Part shown: positions 41,305-47,675 of the stretch, in pieces
Numbering within the stretch: position 1 is the stretch's first letter
Layout of the letters: every line of letters begins with the position of its first letter
Assembly: GCA_900754515.1 (NCBI GenBank)
Contig: CAAEDD010000104.1
Span: 1-47,675 of the forward strand
Direction: 5' to 3'
Length of the DNA stretch: 47,675 nucleotides
DNA from: an uncultured Oscillospiraceae bacterium
GTDB lineage: Bacteria > Bacillota > Clostridia > Oscillospirales > Oscillospiraceae
Translations under genes and position numbers: made by a program
The notes under the pieces: generated by a model
The model's database searches: none
The model's input: the letters and a program-made list of their open reading frames with translations, nothing else
Told to the model about the DNA's origin: nothing

Positions 41305-41937
41305 ATGAGGCTTATACTTTTAGGTGCCCCCGGCGCAGGTAAAGGTACTCAGGCTGAGATTCTGAGCCGAGAGCTCGGCATTCCAACAATATCTACAGGC
41401 AATATACTGAGGGCTGCCATGAAGGCCGGTACCCCTGTGGGCATCCAGGCCAAGAGCTATGTGGAAGCGGGCAAGCTGGTTCCCGATGATGTGATAATAG
41501 GTATCATCCGGGAAAGACTGGCCCAGGAAGACTGTAAAAACGGATACATTCTTGACGGTGTACCCAGGACCATTCCTCAGGCCGAGACCATGGAGGAGAT
41601 GGGCGTGGAGATAGACTGTGCCCTGTCCATCGAGATCGATGACGAGGTGATAGTAAATCGTATGTCCGGCCGCCGCACCTGCAAGGATTGCGGCCAGACT
41701 TTCCACGTTGTGAGTAATCCTCCCAAAACCGAGGGACTTTGCGACATCTGCGGCGGAGAGCTGCACATCCGCAAGGACGATGACCCTGAGACGGTGAAGG
41801 CGAGGCTTGAGGTATACCACCGTGAGACCGAACCGCTTAAGCTGTTCTACGCTCAGCGGGGCAAGCTCAAAAGCGTGGAAAACCAAAGCACTATTGAGGC
41901 CACAACGGCCGTGATCAGAAAAGCTCTGGGGATTTGA
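41305..41937 (+). CDS. adk: Adenylate kinase, zinc-type LID
   Basis: The 210-residue enzyme interconverts ATP + AMP and two ADP. The P-loop is GAPGAGKGTQ (7-16), the AMP site includes STGNILRAA, and the long LID domain has two Cys pairs (CKDC and CDIC, about 127-150) for a structural zinc. In the usual LDGFPRT motif the Phe is Val (LDGVPRT), a mild oddity. GAGGAG is upstream, and map starts one base after its stop. Confidence 0.97.
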   Translation: MRLILLGAPGAGKGTQAEILSRELGIPTISTGNILRAAMKAGTPVGIQAKSYVEAGKLVPDDVIIGIIRERLAQEDCKNGYILDGVPRTIPQAETMEEMGVEIDCALSIEIDDEVIVNRMSGRRTCKDCGQTFHVVSNPPKTEGLCDICGGELHIRKDDDPETVKARLEVYHRETEPLKLFYAQRGKLKSVENQSTIEATTAVIRKALGI

Positions 41938-41938
41938 T

Positions 41939-42718
41939 ATGCCGGATACCATTTATATCAAGTCAAAAGCAGAGATAGAAATAATGCGTCAGGCCGGCCG
42001 GATAACCGCCGGAGCCCGCAGTATCGCACGGCAGGCGGTTGCGGCCGGAGTGACCACAAAGCAGATAGACAGGTACGTGCATGAGTTCATCGTGAAATCC
42101 GGGGCAAAGCCCACATTTTTGGGCTACGCCGGCTTTCCTGCCAGCGCTTGCGTCTCGGTTAATGAAGAGGTCATACACGGTATCCCCGGCAAAAAAGTCA
42201 TTCACGAGGGAGACATAGTCTCTCTGGACGTGGGGGCAACCTATGGGGGAATGGTCGGCGACTGTGCCGGCACCTTCCCTTGCGGAGAGGTCAGCGAAGA
42301 GGCCAAGAAACTCATTCGGGTAACAAGGCAGAGCTTCTTTGAGGGTCTGCGCTTTGCCCGGGTGGGCTACAGGATCTCCGATATAGGCGGTGCTATTCAG
42401 GATTATGTGGAAAGCAACGGTTATTCTGTAGTCCGGGAATATGTGGGCCACGGCGTCGGCCATAAGATGCATGAGGCCCCGGAGGTCCCTAACTACCGGA
42501 TAGACCGTCATCTGAGCGGCAGATCCAACCCCCGTCTTGTAAAGGGAATGACTATCGCGGTTGAGCCCATGGTAAATGTGGGCGGATATGAGGTGAAGGT
42601 GCTGGATAACGGCTGGACCGTCGTTACGGCGGACGGTTCTCTCTCGGCACACTATGAAAATACGATCCTCATTACCGACGGCGAGCCGGAGATACTCACT
42701 ATGGCAGAGGACTTGTGA
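41939..42718 (+). CDS. map: Methionine aminopeptidase, type I
   Basis: The 259-residue enzyme removes initiator methionine from nascent proteins. Metal ligands lie in DVGATYGGMVGDCAGTF (two Asp), GHGVGHKMHEAP (His), TIAVEPMV (Glu) and HYENTILIT (Glu). Length is the short type I without an SH3-binding extension. The start is one base after adk; its ribosome binding site must lie within adk (weak). Confidence 0.96.
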   Translation: MPDTIYIKSKAEIEIMRQAGRITAGARSIARQAVAAGVTTKQIDRYVHEFIVKSGAKPTFLGYAGFPASACVSVNEEVIHGIPGKKVIHEGDIVSLDVGATYGGMVGDCAGTFPCGEVSEEAKKLIRVTRQSFFEGLRFARVGYRISDIGGAIQDYVESNGYSVVREYVGHGVGHKMHEAPEVPNYRIDRHLSGRSNPRLVKGMTIAVEPMVNVGGYEVKVLDNGWTVVTADGSLSAHYENTILITDGEPEILTMAEDL

Positions 42719-42753
42719 CATAAGTCACACACCGACTTTGGAGGAATTTTACA

Positions 42754-42972
42754 TTGGCAAAAGACGACGTAATCGAACTCGAGGGCACGGTAGTTGAATC
42801 CCTGCCCAACACCATGTTCCAGGTGGATATTGGTAACGGCCACATCATTCTGGCGCATATTTCCGGCAAACTCCGGATGAACTTTATCAGGATACTTCCC
42901 GGCGATAAGGTAACGGTGCAGATGTCTCCCTATGATGTCACCCGGGGCCGTATCACCTGGAGAAGCAAGTAG
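42754..42972 (+). CDS. infA: Translation initiation factor IF-1
   Basis: This 72-residue OB-fold protein closes the A site during initiation. It reads AKDDVIELEGTVVESLPN and ends DVTRGRITWRSK. The only start that fits the family and the site (GGAGGAA, eight bases upstream) is TTG at 42754; no in-frame ATG or GTG lies near. A weak start codon on a factor that helps choose start codons may be a feedback device (inference). Confidence 0.96.
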   Translation: MAKDDVIELEGTVVESLPNTMFQVDIGNGHIILAHISGKLRMNFIRILPGDKVTVQMSPYDVTRGRITWRSK

Positions 42973-42984
42973 GAGGTACAACAA

Positions 42985-43098
42985 ATGAAAGTAAGACCTT
43001 CCGTGAAGCCCATGTGCGAGAAGTGCAAGATCATCAAGCGCAAGGGTAAAGTCATGGTCATCTGCGAGAACCCCAAGCACAAGCAGCGTCAGGGTTAA
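42985..43098 (+). CDS. rpmJ: Ribosomal protein L36
   Basis: The 37-residue protein MKVRPSVKPMCEKCKIIKR... has the zinc ligands CxxC (11, 14), C27 and H32 typical of the zinc-binding form. The start follows TAGGAGG, 12 bases after infA. A 220-base structured gap follows. Confidence 0.97.
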   Translation: MKVRPSVKPMCEKCKIIKRKGKVMVICENPKHKQRQG

Positions 43099-43100
43099 TG

Positions 43101-43187
43101 CAGACAGGGGAGATAAGCTCCCGGAAAAAAAGAGACTGGGCAACAGCCCGTCCCTATATAAGCGGTTCAGACCGTATGCCCTGTCTG
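43101..43187 (+). promoter_or_regulatory. Multi-branch RNA structure upstream of rpsM
   Basis: In the 220-base gap between rpmJ and rpsM a perfect nine-base-pair stem (43101-43109 with 43179-43187) encloses a hairpin with one bulge (43134-43141 with 43146-43152) and a four-pair TCAG-loop hairpin (43163-43174). A competing hairpin (43108-43112 with 43118-43122) overlaps the outer stem, which could allow switching. The position corresponds to the alpha-operon leader of E. coli, where S4 binds. rpsD is in this operon too, so S4 is the natural candidate ligand (inference). Confidence 0.6.
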
Positions 43188-43318
43188 AAATAAACGGACC
43201 GGGCCAAAATGCTCCCGATAAGAGAGCAAACTCCCGCATGGGCGAGGGACTCCCTCCGGCGGGAATAAGTCCCCGTTCATTAAGTGCGGAAAAATTATCG
43301 AAAGGATGATTGTAAAGT

Positions 43319-43687
43319 ATGGCACGTATAGCCGGCGTTGACCTGCCCAAGGACAAGAGAATCGAAATCGGTCTCACCTACGTCTATGGTATCGGCAGAA
43401 CCAGCGCAAAGAAGATCCTGGAGGCTACCGGGATCAACCCCGACACCAGAGTTAAGGACCTCACCGATGAGGAAGAAGCAAAGCTGCGTGAGTGCATCGA
43501 CCACGGCTACATCGTGGAAGGTGACCTGCGCCGTCAGACTGCGCTGGACATCAAGCGCCTGACCGAGATCGGCTGCTACCGTGGCCTGCGCCATCGCCGT
43601 GGCCTGCCCGTACGCGGCCAGAGATCCAAGACCAACGCTCGTACCCGCAAGGGCCCGAAGCGCACCATCGCAAATAAGAAGAAGTAA
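43319..43687 (+). CDS. rpsM: Ribosomal protein S13
   Basis: This 122-residue head protein contacts the P-site tRNA and the 50S subunit. It starts ARIAGVDLPKDKRIEIGLTY and ends with RGLPVRGQRSKTNARTRKGP. Length is normal. The start follows the structured spacer, with GAAAGGATG upstream. Confidence 0.98.
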   Translation: MARIAGVDLPKDKRIEIGLTYVYGIGRTSAKKILEATGINPDTRVKDLTDEEEAKLRECIDHGYIVEGDLRRQTALDIKRLTEIGCYRGLRHRRGLPVRGQRSKTNARTRKGPKRTIANKKK

Positions 43688-43702
43688 GGAGGGATATGAA
43701 TT

Positions 43703-44104
43703 ATGGCAGCAGCAAACGCTAAGAAGAAAGTCAGAACTCGCAGAAGAGAGCGTAAGAACATCGAAAAGGGCCAGGTTCATATCAGCTCTTCCTTCAATAA
43801 TACCATGGTCACCATTACCGACACTCATGGCAACGCACTGTCCTGGGCATCTGCCGGTGGCCTGGGCTTCCGCGGAAGCAAGAAGTCTACCCCCTTTGCC
43901 GCTCAGACCGCCGCTGAGACTGCCGCAAAGGCAGCCATGGAGCACGGCCTGAAGACCGTCGAAGTGTTCGTCAAGGGACCCGGTTCAGGTCGTGAGGCCG
44001 CCATCCGCGCTCTCCAGACCGCAGGTCTTGAAGTAACGATGATAAAGGATGTCACCCCCATTCCTCACAATGGCTGCCGTCCTCCCAAGCGTCGTCGTGT
44101 CTAA
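43703..44104 (+). CDS. rpsK: Ribosomal protein S11
   Basis: This 133-residue platform protein has SSFNNTMVTITDTHGNALSW and the C-terminal IKDVTPIPHNGCRPPKRRRV, which is conserved in the family. Length is normal. AAGGAGGG is upstream. Confidence 0.98.
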   Translation: MAAANAKKKVRTRRRERKNIEKGQVHISSSFNNTMVTITDTHGNALSWASAGGLGFRGSKKSTPFAAQTAAETAAKAAMEHGLKTVEVFVKGPGSGREAAIRALQTAGLEVTMIKDVTPIPHNGCRPPKRRRV

Positions 44105-44123
44105 TTGAAGGAGGTAAACTGAT

Positions 44124-44750
44124 ATGGCAAGATATACTGAAGCAGTCTGCCGCCAGTGCCGCAGAGAAGGTCAGAAGCTCTTCCTTAAGGGCGACCGCTG
44201 CTACACCGACAAGTGCGCAATGAACAGCAGAGCTTTTGCTCCCGGCCAGCATGGCCAGGGCCGCAGCAAGAACTCCGAGTATGGCCAGCAGCTCCGCGAG
44301 AAGCAGAAGGCCAAGAGATTCTACGGCGTTCTGGAGAGCCAGTTCCGCGGTTACTTTGAGATGGCTGAGCGCCGTCCCGGCCAGACCGGTGAGAACCTCC
44401 TCTCCATCCTTGAGAGCCGCCTGGACAATGTTGTATACCGTCTTGGCTTTGCCATGAGCCGTGCCGAGGCACGTCAGATGGTCAGCCACGGCCACATTAC
44501 CGTCAATGGCCGCAAGGTCAACATCCCCAGCTACCAGGTCAAGCCCGGCATGGTAGTTGCTCTGAAGGAGAGCAGCCGCAGCATCGAGAAGATCAAGGCA
44601 AACATCGAGGCAAATGCATTCCGTCCCGCACCCAAGTGGCTTGAGTATGATGCAAACAACATGGTTGCAAAGGTCGCTGCAGTTCCTGCAAGAGAAGACA
44701 TCGATCTGCCCATCGAGGAACGTCTCATCGTCGAGTTGTACTCCAAGTAA
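44124..44750 (+). CDS. rpsD: Ribosomal protein S4
   Basis: This 208-residue primary 16S binder has four N-terminal cysteines (C9, C12, C26 and C31), the zinc-binding form. It also has the S4 RNA-binding domain (SRLDNVVYRLGFAMSRAEAR, about 95-115). In E. coli S4 represses the alpha operon, so its presence here next to the rpsM leader is meaningful. AAGGAGG is upstream. An 82-base gap without clear structure separates it from rpoA. Confidence 0.98.
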   Translation: MARYTEAVCRQCRREGQKLFLKGDRCYTDKCAMNSRAFAPGQHGQGRSKNSEYGQQLREKQKAKRFYGVLESQFRGYFEMAERRPGQTGENLLSILESRLDNVVYRLGFAMSRAEARQMVSHGHITVNGRKVNIPSYQVKPGMVVALKESSRSIEKIKANIEANAFRPAPKWLEYDANNMVAKVAAVPAREDIDLPIEERLIVELYSK

Positions 44751-44832
44751 TAAAGACACCCTCAAATTGGTAAGCTGAATCACCACAAGCGATTATAAAG
44801 CGCAACACTTAAAAGGAGGGTTATATAATTAT

Positions 44833-45783
44833 ATGATCGAAATTAAGAAGCCGCGCATAGAGTGCATAGAGACTCCTGCCGACAGCTCCTATGGTAAATA
44901 TATCATAGAGCCGCTGGAGCGTGGCTACGGCACAACACTTGGTAACTCTCTTCGCAGGGTACTTCTCTCTTCTCTCCCAGGTACAGCCTGCACCAGCATA
45001 AAGATCGCCGGAGTACAGCACGAGTTTTCTACAATCCCCGGCGTGAAAGAGGACGTGACCGAGATCGTCCTCAACGTCAAGAGCATTATTGCCCGTCTTC
45101 ACAGCGACGGCCCCAAAACCGTATATATAGAGGCATCAGGCGAGGGTCTGGTCACCGCCGGAGATATTAAGACCGACTCCGAGGTGGAGATCCTCAACCC
45201 GGAACAGCCTATAGCTACTTTGGGACCTGAGGGCGCTCTGAACATGGAACTTGTTCTGGATCACGGCAGAGGCTATGTCTCCGCCGACAAGAACAAGAAT
45301 CCTCAGATGCCCATCGGCACCATTCCTGTTGACTCCATATATACTCCGGTTCTCAAAGTCAACTACACCGTGGAGAACACCCGTGTAGGGAACCAGACTG
45401 ACTTTGATAAACTGACTATCGAAGTGTGGACCGACAAGACAATGACTGCCCGTGACGCTCTTTCCCTTGGCGCCAAGATACTCTGCGATCACTTTACGCT
45501 CTTTACGGATCTGTCCGATACTATCGGCAATAACTCCACCGTTGTTGAAAAGGTGGAGAAGGAGCCGGATACCATGCTCAAGATGACCATCGAAGAGCTG
45601 GATCTGTCCGTAAGAAGCTTTAACTGCCTCAAGCGCGCAAACATCAATACCGTAGAGGATCTGGTCAGCAAGACTGAGGAAGAAATGATCAAGGTTCGTA
45701 ACCTCGGCCGCAAGTCCCTGGAAGAAGTCGTTCACAAGCTGACGATGATGGGCTTGTCTCTGGCAAGCGATGATAATCAGTAA
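44833..45783 (+). CDS. rpoA: RNA polymerase alpha subunit
   Basis: This 316-residue subunit nucleates polymerase assembly. The N-terminal domain has LERGYGTTLGNSLRRVLLSS; the C-terminal domain (about 245-316) has IEELDLSVRSFNCLKRANI and VRNLGRKSLEEV, used for UP elements and activator contact. ATG 44833 has AAGGAGG 12 bases upstream with A+T-rich sequence between them, a long spacer. Confidence 0.98.
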   Translation: MIEIKKPRIECIETPADSSYGKYIIEPLERGYGTTLGNSLRRVLLSSLPGTACTSIKIAGVQHEFSTIPGVKEDVTEIVLNVKSIIARLHSDGPKTVYIEASGEGLVTAGDIKTDSEVEILNPEQPIATLGPEGALNMELVLDHGRGYVSADKNKNPQMPIGTIPVDSIYTPVLKVNYTVENTRVGNQTDFDKLTIEVWTDKTMTARDALSLGAKILCDHFTLFTDLSDTIGNNSTVVEKVEKEPDTMLKMTIEELDLSVRSFNCLKRANINTVEDLVSKTEEEMIKVRNLGRKSLEEVVHKLTMMGLSLASDDNQ

Positions 45784-45809
45784 GCTCTCAAGAAGGAGGA
45801 AATGCAATT

Positions 45810-46151
45810 ATGCCCGGAACAAGAAAGCTCGGCAAGACTACTGCCCAGCGCATGGCAATGCTCCGTCAGCAGGTCACTGACCTTCTGGACAAGGGTCGTA
45901 TGGAGACCACTGTTGCCCGCGCCAAGGAGATAGCCCCCATGGCCGAGAAGATGATAACTCTTGGCAAGGCAAAGGACCTGAACGCCTACCGCCAGGCCCT
46001 GGCCTTTATTACCCGCGAGGATGTGGCCAAGAAGGTTTTCGATGAACTGGCTCCCAAGTACGCTGAGCGTAACGGCGGTTACACCCGCATTACCCGCATC
46101 GGCGAGCGTCGCGGCGACGCAGCCGAAATGGCAGTCATCGAAATGCTCTGA
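45810..46151 (+). CDS. rplQ: Ribosomal protein L17
   Basis: This 113-residue protein lies at the tunnel exit. It has RKLGKTTAQRMAMLRQQVTDLLDKGR (given in part) and ends YTRITRIGERRGDAAEMAVIEML. Length is normal. It is the last gene of the cluster; a strong terminator follows 68 bases later, with no truA, rplM or ecf transporter genes attached. Confidence 0.97.
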   Translation: MPGTRKLGKTTAQRMAMLRQQVTDLLDKGRMETTVARAKEIAPMAEKMITLGKAKDLNAYRQALAFITREDVAKKVFDELAPKYAERNGGYTRITRIGERRGDAAEMAVIEML

Positions 46152-46219
46152 GGCAGGTGTAAGCCGCCTGGACTGTATTATCCGGCGGATCACAACAGCC
46201 TCAAAACAAATAAATAGTA

Positions 46220-46269
46220 TAAAGTCCCAGCTGCTCCAATATGAAGCAGCTGGGACTTTACTTTTTTTA
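46220..46269. terminator. Terminator of the ribosomal cluster, shared with the convergent AraC gene
   Basis: A perfect 16-base-pair stem (46220-46235 with 46245-46260) is followed rightward by CTTTTTTT. Leftward it is followed by TACTATTTATTTG, so it can also end the AraC gene. Confidence 0.95.
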
Positions 46270-46274
46270 CAAGC

Positions 46275-47132
46275 TCAACCAAGCTTTTTTTCCTGAGACT
46301 CGGAACCGCCGTTGCGGTAGTCCAAAGGACTCATACCCTCAGCCTTGCGAAAGCTTTGAGAGAAATAACTGGCAGAGGAAAAGCCTAAAATACGTGAGAT
46401 CTGAGACAGCGACATATCGGTCTCCCTTAAAAGATAACGGCTCTCTTTTATCCGCAGGGAGATCTGATAGTTAATGGGTGATATACCGTACTCAGACTTG
46501 AAAGCGTGGGCAAGATAATATTTACTAACATGAGCCTGGGCAGCCAGCATATTCAGATTGAGAGGCTCCTTGTAGTGAGCATCTATGTAATGACGGACGT
46601 CGGCACACTGGCGGCTGACCTGATTAAGGCTGGGCTCGGCAGCAGGAGCAAAACTGGTGCTGCGCATAAGCCTGGATATAAGTATCTCCATATAAGCCTG
46701 GCAAATAACTTCATATCCCGGACGTTGTTCCTCAGTCTCTCGCAAAATATTCCGGAGACAGGAAATTATTTCGCTTCCACCAGGGCATTCAATTATACAA
46801 AAGCGGCCGTCGTTGCTTTCATCCACAGATAGTTCCAGCCCCTCTATACCCAGAACAATGTATTCCAAAGGCGAAGCATTGTAGCTCACCTCCGTGTGAA
46901 TGACGTTAGGACTGATAATGACCAATTGATTGGGGTGAACAGGATAAAGTTTATCATCAATACGAAATTGGCCATTGCCGCCGACCGTATAAAACAGCTC
47001 GGCATAGCTATGGGTGTGGGGAACGGAATGCCAGTCCCCGCCGTATTTTGCGCTGCTCACATTTAAAAGCTTTGCACGGCTAAGAATGTTGTCTCCGTTG
47101 GATGTTTCCATGGTAAACCTACGATGACTCAT
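46275..47132 (-). CDS. AraC-family regulator with cupin sensor
   Basis: This 285-residue regulator has an N-terminal cupin (about 30-110, with HSVPHTHSYAELFYTVGG and ISPNVIH). The C-terminal AraC double helix-turn-helix (about 185-275) shows LAAQAHVSKYYLAHAFKSEYG and ISRILGFSSASYFSQSFRKAEG. It diverges from a solute-binding lipoprotein gene, and such pairs usually form a sugar-uptake control unit. A GGGAG site lies about 10 bases before the ATG. Confidence 0.9.
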   Translation of the reverse strand: MSHRRFTMETSNGDNILSRAKLLNVSSAKYGGDWHSVPHTHSYAELFYTVGGNGQFRIDDKLYPVHPNQLVIISPNVIHTEVSYNASPLEYIVLGIEGLELSVDESNDGRFCIIECPGGSEIISCLRNILRETEEQRPGYEVICQAYMEILISRLMRSTSFAPAAEPSLNQVSRQCADVRHYIDAHYKEPLNLNMLAAQAHVSKYYLAHAFKSEYGISPINYQISLRIKESRYLLRETDMSLSQISRILGFSSASYFSQSFRKAEGMSPLDYRNGGSESQEKKLG

Positions 47133-47435
47133 ATATCTCAGCTCCCGGAAAATTTAGAAATTTTGCTTTTTCTTTAATTATATTGTTAGAACGAAAAAAT
47201 GGCAATAGAAAAATTCGTAAAAATGCAAAATTTTTTCAAAAAAATAGAGATTAAGAAAAAAGAAAATAGAAGATATGCACAAAAAACAAAAGAATTTTTT
47301 AAACGATTTGCTGAAAATTTAATCCGAAGCAATATATATAAAATTATCCACAAAAAACGAGTTGTTGTTTTTTTACGAAAATGTATACTTAAAGCACAAG
47401 AAAGACCCAAGTAAATTTTTTAGGAGGAAAATGAA
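47133..47435. other. Very A+T-rich divergent regulatory region
   Basis: The 303 bases between the AraC and lipoprotein genes are strongly A+T-rich, with many A and T tracts (47150-47410). Short open frames here reflect the base composition. It probably holds both promoters and the regulator's binding sites; only a weak rightward promoter (47362-47389) could be proposed. Confidence 0.6.
47362..47389 (+). promoter_or_regulatory. Candidate promoter of the solute-binding lipoprotein gene
   Basis: TATACT (47384-47389) is a good -10 box. The best -35 is TTGTTG (47362-47367) with a 16-base spacer. A weak -35 fits a promoter that needs an activator such as the adjacent AraC protein. Confidence 0.4.
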
Positions 47436-47675
47436 ATGAAGAAGACCATAGCCATGCTTTTGGTGCTGGTACTTGCTCTTGGCATGTTGGCCGGTTGTGG
47501 CAGCAACGAGACAGCCGCTGAGGCTCCCGCCGCTGATTCCGGTGAGACTGCTGCCGAGGCACCTGCTGCCGAAATCAGCGTCGCTGCAATCGAGACCGCC
47601 TACGGCTCCGAGATCTGGCAGCAGGTGGCGGACGCTTTCACTGCCGAGACCGGAATCAAGGTGAACCTCACTACC
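47436..47675 (+). CDS. Extracellular solute-binding lipoprotein, N-terminal part
   Basis: The window ends inside this gene; 80 residues are visible. They comprise a lipoprotein signal peptide with lipobox LAGC (Cys21), an Ala/Glu/Pro-rich linker and the first strand and helix of a family-1 sugar-binding protein (AIETAYGSEIWQQVADAF, then TAETGIKV). It should be the binding component of a carbohydrate ABC importer whose other genes lie beyond the window. TAGGAGG precedes ATG 47436; an ATG five bases earlier meets a stop at once. Confidence 0.85.
   Translation, partial: MKKTIAMLLVLVLALGMLAGCGSNETAAEAPAADSGETAAEAPAAEISVAAIETAYGSEIWQQVADAFTAETGIKVNLTT

Noticed and set aside
47186..47414. Two overlapping short frames on opposite strands in the A+T-rich tract
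   Set aside because: They are Lys/Phe-rich products of base composition, with no ribosome binding site.

Overview
The window looks like chromosome from a spore-forming, Gram-positive clostridium of moderate-to-high G+C, most likely Oscillospiraceae or a close relative (inference). The signs are dipicolinate synthase (dpaAB) and spoIID, a complete S10-spc-alpha ribosomal cluster with rpsD inside it, a zinc-binding type-Z S14, lipoprotein and sortase-type surface proteins, strong GGAGG ribosome binding sites, and C-ending codons in the ribosomal genes. No rRNA, tRNA, CRISPR array, prophage or insertion sequence was recognised.

Region 1 (1-13990) is accessory and partly decayed. It has a large wall-anchored surface protein, a short PrsW-like remnant, a PhnO-like acetyltransferase, and an operon for a secreted protein plus a lipoprotein of unknown function that lies between two imperfect 29-base direct repeats. 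Then come a truncated CPBP-protease fragment, a frameshifted acetyltransferase and an intact GNAT-YoaP protein. A tight six-gene operon follows, led by a WYL-domain regulator (WYL, TfoX-N, GyrI-like, GNAT-SnoaL fusion, DUF3795, SRPBCC), then an XRE regulator. The region ends at a deletion junction joining a truncated AraC-GyrI regulator to a truncated DUF3788 gene.

Region 2 (13990-23819) mixes housekeeping, sporulation and regulatory genes: a low-molecular-weight tyrosine phosphatase, a DivIVA-like coiled-coil protein, dpaA-dpaB, divergent thyA-folA, spoIID, a multi-pass membrane protein, an AraC regulator, an A+T-richer zinc-ribbon membrane protein and a DUF1846 protein.

Region 3 (24016-29900) is a co-directional run: secA, pgeF, an orphan peptide-type solute-binding lipoprotein, cdd, and a LysR-type DNA-binding domain with no effector domain. 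It ends at a strong terminator.

Region 4 (29945-46269) is the ribosomal cluster: S10 L3 L4 L23 L2 S19 L22 S3 L16 L29 S17 L14 L24 L5 S14 S8 L6 L18 S5 L30 L15 secY adk map infA L36 S13 S11 S4 rpoA L17. A near-consensus promoter at 30047 drives it through a leader of about 300 nucleotides that contains an attenuator-like hairpin. The genes are packed with gaps of 0-35 bases, except for structured spacers before rplC (147), rpsH (228) and rpsM (220), plus 82 before rpoA. Those spacers are the best candidates here for undescribed regulatory RNAs. A bidirectional terminator separates the cluster from region 5 (46275-47675), where an AraC regulator diverges from a solute-binding lipoprotein that is cut by the window end.
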